DNA of 64,000 bases, from NCBI RefSeq assembly GCF_000226115.1, contig NC_016461.1, positions 4,092,001 through 4,156,000 on the forward strand, read 5' to 3'. Of the stretch, positions 13,284 through 24,544 are shown piece by piece. The notes beneath the pieces were generated by a model. The model was given only the letters and a program-made list of their open reading frames with translations, searched no databases and was not told the origin of the DNA. This DNA comes from Thermothielavioides terrestris NRRL 8126. Its lineage: Eukaryota > Ascomycota > Sordariomycetes > Sordariales > Chaetomiaceae. Numbering within the stretch: position 1 is the first letter of the stretch; every line of letters starts with the position of its first letter. Position numbers and translations under genes: made by a program.

Positions 13284-13420
13284 TGTAGAAGGTAGCACAG
13301 ACCACCTTGGAGGATGGAGGAAATTAGTCATTATCAGCAGGGGAGCATAGAGAGCATTTAGCATAGCAGATGCTCACCTCCTATACTTAGAAAAATTAAC
13401 CACCTCCACCGTTTGTTTTT
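13284..13420 (+). repeat. Right (3') LTR, 137 bp
   Basis: Pair of the left LTR at 3909-4045, offset 9375 bp. It is followed directly by the second ACGGC copy and then by normal GC-rich host DNA. Confidence 0.92.
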
Positions 13421-13425
13421 ACGGC
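13421..13425 (+). repeat. Right target-site duplication of LTR retrotransposon (ACGGC)
   Basis: Matches 3904-3908 on the other side of the element. Confidence 0.8.
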
Positions 13426-14285
13426 CCCCACCTGCCTTGCCCAAGCACATTTCACATGCAATTCACCGCGGCCAAGCCTGGGCCGTTGCCTATGGCCAAT
13501 CAGCAGAGCGCAGCGGAGCAGGGGGTGGCCCGGATGACCTTTTCCCTCGGTTGAGTTCACGTTGCGCAGGACGAAGTGATTTTACTGTGTATGGCATCCC
13601 ATTGTATATACCCGTAGTCAACGTTTAAGACCCGGTTGAAAGTTACTAGTTGCTTTGAAGTCCGCATCTCGCTGCAGCAACTCGCAACGATGTGAAGGCT
13701 CGAGGCGTCCTCGGGTTCGTATCCGGCATTGATCGGTTGCCCTGGTTGTCCGGCAAAGCTCCGTCTCTAATCCGGATGCGGTCTCGGAACGGACGGGTTC
13801 CAGCATCATCCATCGAGCTGCCCCAGCCGGGAACAACACAGACAAAGGTTGAATTCAGATTGCAACAGAGCAAGGTGGGATTCATAAGCTGTCCCACAGA
13901 GGGCGCTCTCCTTTACATGGCCGATTCACTTGGACAACAACGCAGGCTGTTCTGGCTCAGAACTTGATAATGGGGCTGGCCCGGAAGCTTCCCCGTCTCG
14001 ATCTGCTCCCCCACACCTCGAAGCTTCCCCGCGCTTCACCCCCGGATGCACCCCACAATGAACCCCAAAAAGCCCCCGGGTTTCTGTCGTCATTGCGTTT
14101 CCCGCGACGTGCCGCCAGCCAAACACCGGCTTGGAAATCCCAAGGCTGCAGCCCCAACGACTGGCTGGGAGCGCAACGGGAGCTTTATGCTTGAATGCCC
14201 AACTGCGACGCCCCAGACGACCGCGGGAGACAACTAGGAAACCCGGATCTCGCGCCAAGACAGCCCCTCGAGACCAAAAAGGGCA
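13426..14285. other. Upstream region of the glycerate-kinase-like gene
   Basis: GC-normal host DNA, no convincing gene. Before the LTR element inserted, this and 3648-3908 would have formed one divergent promoter of roughly 1.1 kb shared with fox2. Confidence 0.5.
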
Positions 14286-15331
14286 ATGGCCGCCACGCCC
14301 GATGCACCCCTGCAGACGCGCGTGGTCGACGACAAGTCACCTCTCTGCATCCCCTTCATCCTCGAGCAGCTCGCCAAGTACAAGAAACAGACCGAGGGGC
14401 CGAGCAGTACACGGCCGTTCATCGTCGGGATAAACGGCGTGCAGGGCGTCGGCAAGACAACCCTGGTCCGCGCTCTGGCCGAGACCCTGCAGGATCGCGA
14501 GGGTCTCCCGACGCTGGTGGTGAGCATCGACGACTTCTACCTCACCCATGCAGACCAGCTTGCCCTGGCAGCGGCGCATCCAGATAATGCGCTGGTGCAG
14601 TACAGGGGCCAGCCAGGTGTGCTCTCCCAGCCTTCTACTTCCCATCCCCGCCGTTGCCGCCCCTAAACCCCTCTGGAAGCCGGGGAGAAAAAAGAACAGG
14701 GAGAGGAACACCTAAAAGCTGACGCTTGCCCCCAGGAACGCACGACCTCGCCCTGTTCGAGACCTTCCTAACCTCCCTCAGCGCCGGCAAGCCCACCCCG
14801 ATCCCGCAGTACGACAAATCCGCCTTCTCCGGCCTCGGCGACCGCGTGCCGCCGTCGTCCTGGCCGACCACCAGCGCCACCAGCCCGCCGCAAGTCCTGA
14901 TCCTCGAAGGCTGGTGCGTCGGCTTCCGGCCGCTGCCGGCCGACACGCTGGAGCGCAAGTGGCGCGCGCCCGGCGCGCGCACGCTGCACCGGCACAAGCT
15001 CGAGCACCTGCTCTTCGTCAACGACCGGCTGGCCGCCTACGACGGGCTGGTCAACGCGGCGCTCGACGCGTTCGTGCACGTCGACGCCGAGGACACGGCG
15101 TACGTGTACGCGTGGCGCGCCGAGCAGGAGGCGCAGCTGCGCCGCGAGCGCGGCGCCGGCATGTCCGAGGACCAGGTCGTCCGCTTCGTCGACGCGTACT
15201 ACCCCGCGTACGAGCTGTACACGGACGGGGTGCGGGAGGGGGTGCTGGCGGCTGCGGGGAAGGGGACGGGGCGGCAGTTGAGGCTGGTTGTCGGGCGGGA
15301 TCGGAGGGTGAAGGAGAGTATGGTGATATGA
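14286..15331 (+). CDS. P-loop kinase, D-glycerate 3-kinase-like (Tda10/YGR205W family)
   Basis: Two exons, 14286-14616 and 14736-15331, joined in phase (GG|GTGTGC donor, CCCCCAG acceptor) to give 308 residues. A Walker A motif GVQGVGKT lies at residues 51-58, followed by a SIDDFYLT block near 85-92 that usually provides a Walker B-like acid and substrate contacts, then GTHDLALF just after the junction and an LILEGWCVGF block. This is the order in plant D-glycerate 3-kinase and the yeast YGR205W ATP-binding protein. The family phosphorylates glycerate or an unknown small substrate in the cytosol; the substrate here is not proven. It is divergent from fox2 with a 9.5-kb retroelement between, and convergent with the Ecm11-like gene. 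Uridine-kinase-like P-loop proteins are the main alternative. Confidence 0.85.
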
Positions 15332-15834
15332 TCTGGTAGAACGGTGCGTCGTAGACTAAAAAAGAGAGAGAGATCTACTTTAGATACCAGCTACATACCT
15401 AGCCATCTATGTGAAGTTACCTAGCTTCACCCCACTCTCTCTGCGATGAGAGATGCAGCTCCGTCCATCCCATGCAAATTAATAACAATAGATGTTGCCC
15501 AGGCACTGCTATATCCCGCCGCTTGTCGTCATCAAGTTTCGTTAGTCATAAAGTCGTCAACAATGGCGTGCTCTTGGTCGTTAGCTCGTTAATCATAAGC
15601 CAGGTTTTTTAAGTGGAAAAAAGTGGAAGAAAGAGAAGAGAGAAAGCGAGAAAAAGAAAAGAAAAAAATAGTTGTAAAAAAGAGAGAGAAAACGGCCAGC
15701 GCGGTAGAGCGACGAGAAAAATATCGTCTGTCGTATACACCCGTACCGTGGAGCAAACATACCACCGCGACCATAATCCCCCCTTCTCCCACCATTACAC
15801 CCTCCACTTACCACCCCTCCGCAGTCGCAGTCGC
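15332..15834. other. Convergent intergenic region with a purine-rich tract
   Basis: Lies between the 3' ends of the kinase-like and Ecm11-like genes. A GA/A-rich stretch at about 15612-15695 is the only notable feature; both transcripts probably terminate here. Confidence 0.5.
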
Positions 15835-17667
15835 TCAAAACTCGACATCCACATCCTTGCCCTGCATCATGCTCTGGCCCTCCTGCTTAAGGTCCTCGAG
15901 GGTGCGCGCGATGCCCTCCATCTTGGCGCGCACGGCCTCCTCGCGGGCGGCGATCTCGGCCTCGAAGCGCTGGACGAGCAGCCGCTTGGCGCGGCGGGCC
16001 TGCTTGAGCCGCCGCACGACGTCGCCGAAGCGGGCGAGGAACCAGTCGCCCGCCTCGTCCCACTCGTCCACCGACAGGCGCGCGAAGAACTCGTGCTGGT
16101 CCAGGCTGCCCTTGCCGCGGTAGTGCTCCAGCCGCTCCTCGATGCTGCCGCCCGCCGGCGGCAGCGCGCTCTGCTGCAGCGCCGCCGCCTGCGGGTCGAA
16201 GTCGAAGGCCTGGCTGCGCAGCTCCGAGTAGCTCATGGCGTGCAGCTCGGCGTCGTTGTAGTCGAGGCTCTGGCGGCGCTTGCGCGACGTGGCTGTGGAC
16301 GTGGTGGGTGCCGCGTCCTGCGACGGCTCTCGGAGGCGGCGGCTGCCTGTCCGCCCCAGCGGCGCTGGGACTTCGCTGAGGAGCTTGTTCTGCGGCGGGA
16401 ACAGCTGTTGCTGCGGCTGCGGCTGCGGCTGGGGCGGGCGGCTTGCCCGCGGCGTGCGCTGCAGCGCTTCCTTGAGCGCCTCCGGGTCGACGCCGGTGCT
16501 GGACGAGACGACTGCCGCCTTGGTGTCGTCGAAGTCGAGGTCTTCGAGTTCGAGTGGCGTCAGGTTCTCAAACACGGTCGACCGCTTGTGTTGGAGCTCT
16601 CGCTCCCGCTCCCGCTCCCGTTCCTGCTCCTGCTCGCGCTGCCGTTCCCTCTCGCGCTCTCGCTCTCGGTCACGCTCACGCTGCCGCTCGCGGTCGCGCT
16701 TGAGCCGCTCCTGTAGTCTGATCTTCTCGATGTGATTGCCTGCCTCCGCCTGTCTCTCGGGCGACAGATTCAGGCTCTGTGACTCTGGCGAGCAGTTGGG
16801 GCCACTTCGGTCTGACGATGCGTTGCTCTTAAGATCGCGGTTGTCTCGATACGCCAGCTTGGTTCTCCTCAGCCCGCTGGTCCTGGTGGGGGTCTCGAAG
16901 GGCTGGCGCGCTTCATGATATAAGTCGTCGGAGAGCTTGACGCTCTGGTCGTCAAAAATACCACCCGGCGTGGCATTGGTGGCCGGGGGAGAACCAGCAG
17001 GTGCCTCGGGCGCCTTGCTGGTGCTGGGCGGTGGGATGACCTTGAGGATGCCGTTCTCGCCAATAACAAACGGCAGGTTTTCGTCGTGCCTGGCCTGGGT
17101 GCGAGCGGGCTGGGCGGGTTGGGGAGCTTGGTGTGGCCTCGGCTGGGACTGGAGCTGGGGAGCATCGCTGTGGTGGCGGCCGTGGCCTATCTGGGGCACA
17201 CGCAGCCTCTCCGACGCAGCCCTGCTCTCGCTGTCGCCAAACATGGAGGCGACGGTCGAGTCCTCCCACGCGTTGTGGCCGCGCTGGGTTTCGCGCGCCG
17301 TGTCCGAGGCCGACGTCCGCGTGCGCTGCATCGGGTGGTAATGCTGGGTGGGCAGGCTCATGGACGCGGTTGGCTGAGATGCGGCCGCGTTTCCAGGTCG
17401 ACCGGCCCTGGGCACTGGTATTGACCTGGCAGTCGCGGGCGTGTCGGGGAGCTTTCGTTCCTGCCGAGCGGCGATGATTTCTGGTGGGGGCTGCAGCTGG
17501 GGGACCGGGAGTTGCGAGTGCTGGGTTGTCGCCTGGCTAACGGGTGCAGGCGTTGCAGGAAGGCCCACTACGCCTGCCCGGGGGCTGCTGCCGGGGCCAC
17601 TGATGGTCCCGTCGGCCTGGCGCATAAACAGACCGATTGATCCCAGTTTTTTCTTTGTTGTCGGCAT
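15835..17667 (-). CDS. Ecm11-domain protein (putative synaptonemal-complex central element factor)
   Basis: A single open frame. I chose the ATG at 17667 (MPTTKKKLGS..., 610 residues); an ATG at 17682 is only five codons upstream, and the frame stays open further up without protein-like sequence. The N-terminal two-thirds is disordered, rich in Pro, Gln, Ser and Ala. A strongly charged Arg/Glu segment at about 16590-16720 is likely helical. The C-terminal 140 residues have the conserved layout YNDAELHAMSYSELRSQ, then FDFDP, then FFARLSVDEWDEAGDWFLARF and a terminal coiled coil. This matches the Ecm11 C-terminal domain. In yeast Ecm11 works with Gmc2 in the synaptonemal-complex central element and is SUMO-modified; the same role here is inferred from the domain. 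A transposon sits about 610 bp upstream. Confidence 0.75.
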   Translation of the reverse strand: MPTTKKKLGSIGLFMRQADGTISGPGSSPRAGVVGLPATPAPVSQATTQHSQLPVPQLQPPPEIIAARQERKLPDTPATARSIPVPRAGRPGNAAASQPTASMSLPTQHYHPMQRTRTSASDTARETQRGHNAWEDSTVASMFGDSESRAASERLRVPQIGHGRHHSDAPQLQSQPRPHQAPQPAQPARTQARHDENLPFVIGENGILKVIPPPSTSKAPEAPAGSPPATNATPGGIFDDQSVKLSDDLYHEARQPFETPTRTSGLRRTKLAYRDNRDLKSNASSDRSGPNCSPESQSLNLSPERQAEAGNHIEKIRLQERLKRDRERQRERDRERERERERQREQEQERERERERELQHKRSTVFENLTPLELEDLDFDDTKAAVVSSSTGVDPEALKEALQRTPRASRPPQPQPQPQQQLFPPQNKLLSEVPAPLGRTGSRRLREPSQDAAPTTSTATSRKRRQSLDYNDAELHAMSYSELRSQAFDFDPQAAALQQSALPPAGGSIEERLEHYRGKGSLDQHEFFARLSVDEWDEAGDWFLARFGDVVRRLKQARRAKRLLVQRFEAEIAAREEAVRAKMEGIARTLEDLKQEGQSMMQGKDVDVEF

Positions 17668-18278
17668 CATACTCAATCGCATCGGCGCAGACCAGAAACA
17701 GGGCAGCACAGCGCAGCGCAGTGATGGTGCCAGTGACTTGGAGCGAAACGACTGGCGATTGAGAGTCAGGCGGCGGCCGTTGTTTACTTGTTTACTTGTG
17801 TACGCGTGGTACGATGGTATACGTGTGGACAGGAGATGCGACAGCGCGTTGTGCGTTGTGGAGGGGTCAATCAAGCAGTGGAGGCAACTGGCATGCAGCA
17901 GCAGCTGGAGGCGCCGCACCGCAGGTTATTATCTGTTTCGCCCGACGGCAGGCTTGCGCCCCGCGATTCGACAAGGACTTCGCGAATTGGGGCAACGGTC
18001 GTGAATTGAGGCAACGGCGCGGCAGTGGATGCGGGGAGCCGGATGCGTTCTGGCTTCTTTGAACGTGGGAGTCCGGCATCATCGAAGTGCGTGGTTCCAC
18101 TGGCAACGGTCTGCATTTTTTTTTGGCTGTCAACTGCAGGGGGTTGACCCGCTAGCTCGACGCGCTAGCTTGCCTCCTCCACACGCGGTCAGGTGAGCCG
18201 TTGATGCAGGGTCCGTCGAAACGGACGCAGCTGGCCCCAGTTGTTTTCTGAAACCTGCCACTCGTCTTCACCAATTCT
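17668..18278. other. Upstream region of the Ecm11-like gene
   Basis: Host promoter and 5' UTR territory up to the Mutator-like element. Short open frames have no recognisable content. Confidence 0.45.
18271..18278 (+). repeat. Left 8-bp target-site duplication (CCAATTCT)
   Basis: CCAATTCT directly precedes the GGTCGTCG terminus and recurs directly after the opposite terminus at 24583-24590. Confidence 0.88.
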
Positions 18279-18316
18279 GGTCGTCGTTAAAGAGGTCCCG
18301 CTAAGACTAATTTCCG
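18279..18316 (+). repeat. Left terminal inverted repeat of the MULE
   Basis: Inverted copy at 24545-24582 with few mismatches, mostly transitions. The same terminus is found on the 383-bp element at 58129. Confidence 0.88.
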
Positions 18317-19723
18317 GCCCCTGTCAACGCCACCCCCCCACCACAACTCGAAGTACTATAGCAGTACCGGCAGGGGGTCTTCGCGTATATTCTAGGGTAT
18401 AGCGCGCTTAAAGGTAGGTAATAGCGCGCTTACATTGCGGGCTAGCTACGGGCTATCGCCGTATCTACGCTATATTAGTTAAATCTACGTAGTAGATGAT
18501 ATAACCTACCTTAGAGCTACTACTATCTTGCTATATAAGAATAGGTTATATATAGAGGCTATAGCTAGGCTAGGGAAGTATAAGACTATATTTGACTTAG
18601 GTAGAGTCTAGCTAGCTACTAGGTAGTAGTAGAAATATATTAAAATAAAAGAATTGAACTTAAATATCTACCTTACCTTTATCTTTATCTTTATCTTTAC
18701 TACCCTTCCTACCCTAAATTTCTTTATACTATACTAATTAGCTACTAGCTAATTATAAAGTAGAGGTATAGTATATTTATAATATTCTATTTAATATTTA
18801 TAAGATGTTTATATATCTAGGTTAAGGCTTTAGTATATTGCTTAGCCTCCTTTAAAGTATTTTGAGCTAGCTAGACTAACTCCTTAGTAGTAGTAGCTAG
18901 CTACTTAGTAGCTATAGCCTAATGCTTCGCCGTTAGAGTAACTCTCTCTTCAATACTTTACTAGGGCTTAGCCTTAGTGAGTAAAAGGTAAGCTATAGAG
19001 GTAGCGAAAGCGCTAGATATAGGTATATTAACGCTAGCTAAGGGCAGGGCAACGGTAGTCTCCTTATATATTATACCTTTTAATACTAGTTAGTTAAATA
19101 TAAATATAAGGTAGCTATAGAGCTATATAGCTTATAAATAGTTATAATTAAACGCCTACTCTATACTTTAAGGTCGATAGGTAGAGGCTTATCCTTATCG
19201 ACTTTAAAGATTTACTTATACTACTTAATAATCTCTAACTAAATTATAGAAGGCGGTTACTAGTAGCTTATTAATATTAGACTAGTAGTCGTTCATTAGT
19301 TAATGTTACTTATAAAAATATAGGACTTAGTATAGCTTTACTTAGTATACTTCTAGTATATATTGTTTAAATCTATATACTAGTTAGCGAATATAAATCT
19401 AATATATTAAAAAATATAACACTATACTTACTCTCTTAGAAATAGTAGGCCTATATATCCCTATTATAGATATATATAACGTAGACTATATATAACATTG
19501 TTTATACCTTACTATAGTTAGGCTTCTCTTTCTTCTTCTTAGTCTACCTAACGTTAGCTAGCTATTAACTAGTACTTAAATAGTACTCTTTACTAAAGAC
19601 TTTATACCTAAGGACCTAGCTAGGTACTTCTAAGGGTTGTTAAACGTAACTAGCTTAGACTTATCCTTGTTAGCAAAGGTAGTAGAGGTAGTAGGGGTAG
19701 TAGAGGTAGGGGGAGCGAAAGGG

Positions 19724-20230
19724 GCTAGCTACTTACTAATAGCATTCTTGCTACTAGTACTAGTATTGGTAGTAGTAGTAGATATAGAGTATATATAGGA
19801 GTGCTACTACTACTAGCTAGAGGTAGTAGAGGCTAGAGGGGTAGGGGGGGCTAGCTACTTACTAGCAATGTTCTTACTACTAGTGCTAGTGTTGGTAGTA
19901 ATAATAGGCGTAGAACGTATAGGGCAAGTATAAGAGCGCTACTACTATTAGCTAAAGGTAGTGGAAGGGGTGGTAGCTAGGGCGAAGGGGGCGGCGAGAG
20001 CTAGCTACTTACTAGTAGCGCCCTCGTTGATAGTAATAGTAGTAGTAGTAGTAATAGTAGTAATAGGTGTAAGGCGTATAGAGTATATAGGGCAGGGCTA
20101 GAGGCGCTACTACTACTAGTCGGGGGTAGTAGGAGGGTCGGCGATAGGGGCTAGGAGGGCGGTAGGAGCTAGCTACTCGCTAGTAGTAGGAGTATCGTTG
20201 TTAGTAGCGGTAGGGGGGTTGTTCTCCTTA
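19724..20230. repeat. Degenerate long-period repeats inside the MULE
   Basis: The block GCTAGCTACT(T/C) recurs at 19724, 19850, 20000 and 20168, each followed by similar ACTAGTA/TAGTAGTA-rich sequence, giving units of about 126-168 bp. Probably a decayed repeat in the transposase-side coding or subterminal sequence. Confidence 0.6.
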
Positions 20231-22199
20231 TATAGCTCTATATCGTTATATTTAAAGTTGCTATATAACTCAATTAGCTATTGTTAATCGTAATACTACT
20301 ATAATTTCAACTGATTTTTCGATTTAACCGACTTATAGAGTATATAAAAAGTATAGATTAAAGCTATAATATAGCTAATTAGCTTCTTAGCGATAGCAAC
20401 GATAGAAATAGCTTTAAATCAACTTATACGATAGTAGCGTAGGTGGGTAGGTAGGCGGCAATGGCTATAACTACAAGGTTGGAAGAAGGAAAGGAAAAAG
20501 AAGTAGGCAAAAGGCTCTAGAGCAATAGAAAAAGCTATAGCCTATATACCTATATAGTTTTTAAAGAATCGAAGGTTTCAATATCAACTATATAGAGTAA
20601 ACATTATTTATTTTTTAAAATCTATCTAACTACAAAGTATCTAGACTAGTAGTAGAATAGTAGCTAGCTAGCACCTCTTCTATACTTATATTCTTTCTTT
20701 AGTTTCTCTATAAAGCTAAGCTCGGAGGTTAAGATAAAATTTCTATTTATCTACAATTTTATATAGTATTGAGCCTACTTTTAGAAACTTTAATCAACTC
20801 TATAAAGTTTATCTTAGGGCTAAGACTTAGACTATTAGCAACATTTACTATATTTTAATATTATAGAAACTCCTTTCTAAGCGCGTTAATCGGCTAGGAA
20901 CTAAGCAACTCGTTTATAATCTAGTAGCTAGCTAGCTACTAATCTTCTAACTTCTAGCTATTAGTTATTACGAAGTTCTTTAAAGTTGGAGATAGAAATA
21001 AGGACATAAGGTAGTACGATCTAGTAGCTAGCTAGCACTTAACTAGAGAACTATATATTACTACTTATTACTAAAATATAAATAAAGGAATATCTAACCT
21101 TTAAATCTATTATAGATTCTCCTAAACCTTGCCCAATAGCTTCTTTAAAATATAGTTAAGATCCTTTTACGAGCTATATATTGCCTATATATTATCCTAG
21201 ATCCTATATATCGTAGTTTATAACAATTATATTAGCTTCTAGACCTATAGGAATAGCTACTAATTAATAGAGACCTCGTCTAAGCTAGTAAGATCTACTA
21301 GCTATAGAACAACGCTATAGTATATCCTAAACCCCTTCGCTTCTAAGATACTAACTAGCTACTAGAAGTGCTTTAGCTATAACAAGTTCGTCAATAAGTA
21401 ATAATACTAGATATATAAGCAAGGGAGCAACTAGCTCTTAAACTATATACACCTATAGCGAGGGATACTAATTAGCTTTAGAATTAAAGTATTCTACAAG
21501 AGCTAAGCAACTTAATCTACCTAGTTGACTACATTGTAGTAGTCTAGGTTACGACGTTTGTCTAGAGTAGCCTACCTAAGCGTAGAGACCTTAGTAGCAA
21601 TGTTAGCAATACCCTAGGTAGTTAGCTATAATAGTTAGATAGCTACTATACCACTCTACTACTGCCTATCGTTGTACTATAGACTAGGGAACTAGTCTAG
21701 TATAAAAATGCTATTGAAGTCGAGAGGCTCGTTGGCATCGAACCACTTATATACTATCGATAGCTTATACGCAATTAGTGCTTAAGCCTACTTAAGTAGC
21801 CTATTAAAGCTCTAGCCGTTAAACTGCTCTATATATATAGCTAGGAGTATATAATTGAGACTCCTAAACTTAGCCTAGATTACTTTATTTCGGTAGTCTT
21901 ATATATAATAATTAAAGTAAATAATTAAATTAGTAAAAGGGAAGGTACTAGCTATCTACTACTTTAGTATAGGCTTAACGTTCTTAACCTTCAAGTACTA
22001 TCCTTCGACTATATTTGTTATAGTGATTTAGTAGAGTAGAGAGGTCGTATCTTATACCTAATACGCCTATAGTCGAATATTGTTTAGCTAATTGTTCTTT
22101 AAATACTACTTAAGCCTATTAGTACTAGTATAAACAATAGTAGCCTCAATAGACTCTATATAGCCTTTTTCTAAACGACAGCTTAGAAGAGTAGCCGCT

Positions 22200-22640
22200 A
22201 TATAGCTAAGGTACTCTTTATTAATACTAATCTAGCGCTTTAAAGTCTCTTAGCAATACTTTATATAAAGGAGATGTTATATATATAGGAAGCTATACTC
22301 ATTATAGCTAAATACCTCTTAAATAGTAAGTTGTTTAGCTATAGAGTCGTCGATAATTATATATTTTAGGAGCTAGCCCCTATTAGCTACTCCTCTATAC
22401 TACTCTAGTAGTATATCTAAGTATACTACGATACTATTAATAGTCTACCTCTCTATAAAGAAGTAAATAGAAGGGAGCTAATAGCCATTGAAGTTCTAAA
22501 CTATAATTGTAAATAGGTGCTAACCGCTATAGGTAGTCTTATAAATAGTATCTATAATCGCTAATTAGCTATACTTTTTTAGTATATCCAATAGGTCTCT
22601 ATATACGAAGACCAATGTAGAGGAGTTCTTACTAGGTATA
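22200..22640 (-). pseudogene. Degenerate MULE transposase core
   Basis: Minus-strand reading has the first acidic block IDTIYKTTYSG at about 22530-22560, a following YFFIERQT segment, and a second block IIIDDS at about 22345-22360, separated by the spacing usual in MULE transposases. Numerous TAG/TAA codons interrupt it. Assigned by eye from decayed sequence. Confidence 0.6.
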
Positions 22641-23683
22641 GTTAGTGCCTTATATTTATACTAATCACTATAGGCTAGTAGCTAGGTAATAGCTTCTACG
22701 AATTCTACTTCTTTAAAAACCTTATAGGACTATACTTTATAATTATTACATTTATAGAGCTTAAGAGATCTATAAAGGTTATAAATCTCCTAGGTTATAA
22801 TATATTAGCCGCCTATATAGTAAAGATATACCCTAGCCTTAGGAGTTTCAACGTAGCTATATAGCTAATGTTCTATAGCGCTATCGCTATATCTAGTAGT
22901 AAGGAGGTAGGCAATATACTCTACAATAGTATATAGGCGTTTAACTATCTTAATGTCTTCTATTAAGTGATTATACCTATAGCGAATTGCAATATCAATA
23001 GTACTATCGTTATACTAAACCTCGTAGAGAGTATAGTAGTATAGCTCTATATTCTATAGCGCCCTATTGCATTTGCCTTGCCCTTTAGTCTTTTATAGTG
23101 TTTTCCAAAGGTAGTAGTAGAATATAGTCTTCATTTACTATTGCCTTAGGGCATCTCTTCTACTATAGAAATACGATACCTAGCGCTATTCGGCTTACTA
23201 GGCTATATATAGGAGGGTAAACTCGCCCTCTTTAAACTAATGTTCCTAGATCTTCTAAATATTATTGGGAATTGTAAAGCCACTATTTAGCGCTCTAGGC
23301 TCTAGTCTAGATAAACGAATTAGGGATATATACCTATACCTACGTCTAGAAGCTAGTTCCTCTATAGAGGAACTATCTCCCTTATCGAACAGTTCATTAA
23401 ATAATATAGAGCTATCTAGTAGCTAGGTAGAGGCTAGAACAAGACTAGGAATACTGTTCAATTATAACGATTATACGATCAAAGGCTTAGGGATAGGGAA
23501 GAGCTAAGGCAATACCTACTAAGTAGCTAGATCGAAGTTAGGTTTAATAGATATATATTCTAGGACTAAGGAGCTCGCTATAGGTATAGTATTAGCAATT
23601 TAACGTTAGTAATTAAATTCGCTATTTAATTGAATAGTAGTTATATATTAAAGGGGACTAAAGGTGCTAATAGGCTATAGATA

Positions 23684-24270
23684 CTATATTGTTTTATTGC
23701 TAGCTATATAGTATATCGTTTTATTGCTAGCTATATAGTATATCGTTTTATTACTAGCTATATAGTATATCGTTTTACTATTAGCTATATAACGTATTAT
23801 TTTATTGTCAACTATATAAATTAAGCTAATCTATAGCTAGATCAATACTAAGCAACTATTAATTAGTAAATAGTAAAACAATAGAACTTACTTAGTATAT
23901 CTTCTAGTTGCTAGCTATATAAAGCGAGCTAGTCTATAGTAGAATATTGGTCTATAGCTAGATCAATACTAAGCAACTACTAATTAGTAGATAATAAAAA
24001 CAATAGAACTTACCTAGTATATCGTTTTACTATTAGCTATATAGTACGTCGTTTTACTATTAGCTATATAGTATATCGTTTTATTACCAACTATATAAAT
24101 CGAGCTAGTCTATAGCTAGATTAATACTAAGCAATTACTAATCGGTAAGTAGTAAAACAATGGAACTTACCTAGTATATCTTCTAGTTACTAGCTATATA
24201 AAGTGAGCTAGTCTATAGTAGAATATTAGTCTATAGCTAGATTAATACTTAGTAACTACTAATATACACT
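23684..24270. repeat. Nested tandem repeats near the right end of the MULE
   Basis: About five copies of a 27-bp unit (GTATATCGTTTTATTGCTAG plus CTATATA) span 23684-23818 and three more span 24018-24098. They alternate with a roughly 200-bp unit containing CTATAGCTAGATCAATACTA (23819-24017 and 24099-24265). Subterminal repeats of this kind occur in some DNA transposons and may bind transposase. Confidence 0.75.
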
Positions 24271-24544
24271 AGTAGTAAACTAGTTAACTAACTTACTAAT
24301 AAAATCTATTAGATATAGGCTAAATATATAGTTCTATAGCGATATAACGTTATAATATAGGTTAAAGCACAATGGAGGGTAGGTATAGACGTAGATTAGT
24401 TAGAGAAACGTAGGTAGAATATAAACTAGCGGTTGGGCAGCTGCTAACGCGATATAGGCGTAAGGACCACTGTGTAGAAATTGTTAAGCGGCGGCAAAAA
24501 GAGTGACTTCTAAGCGCGGGACCTACGGGTATCTGTAGGGACTA

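Larger units (their letters stand above)
3909..13420 (+). mobile_element. RIP-inactivated Ty3/gypsy LTR retrotransposon, about 9.5 kb
   Basis: Bounded by two 137-bp direct repeats starting TGTAGAAGG and flanked by ACGGC duplications. A polypurine tract (about 13270-13281) abuts the right LTR. Reading through stop codons on the plus strand gives gag-like sequence (about 5780-6310), an aspartic-protease-like region (about 7490-8080), reverse transcriptase (about 10190-10520), RNase H (about 11310-11600) and integrase (about 12060-12740). This PR-RT-RH-IN order is that of Ty3/gypsy. Almost every Gln/Trp-type position has become TAG or TA, as RIP would produce, so no open frame survives. TA-richness stops at the LTR edges. 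It separates fox2 from the divergent glycerate-kinase-like gene. Domain calls are by eye on decayed sequence. Confidence 0.9.

Noticed and set aside
18350..24480. Centromere or AT-rich isochore interpretation of the second TA-rich block
   Set aside because: It ends exactly at TIRs with matching duplications, so a single mutated transposon explains it.
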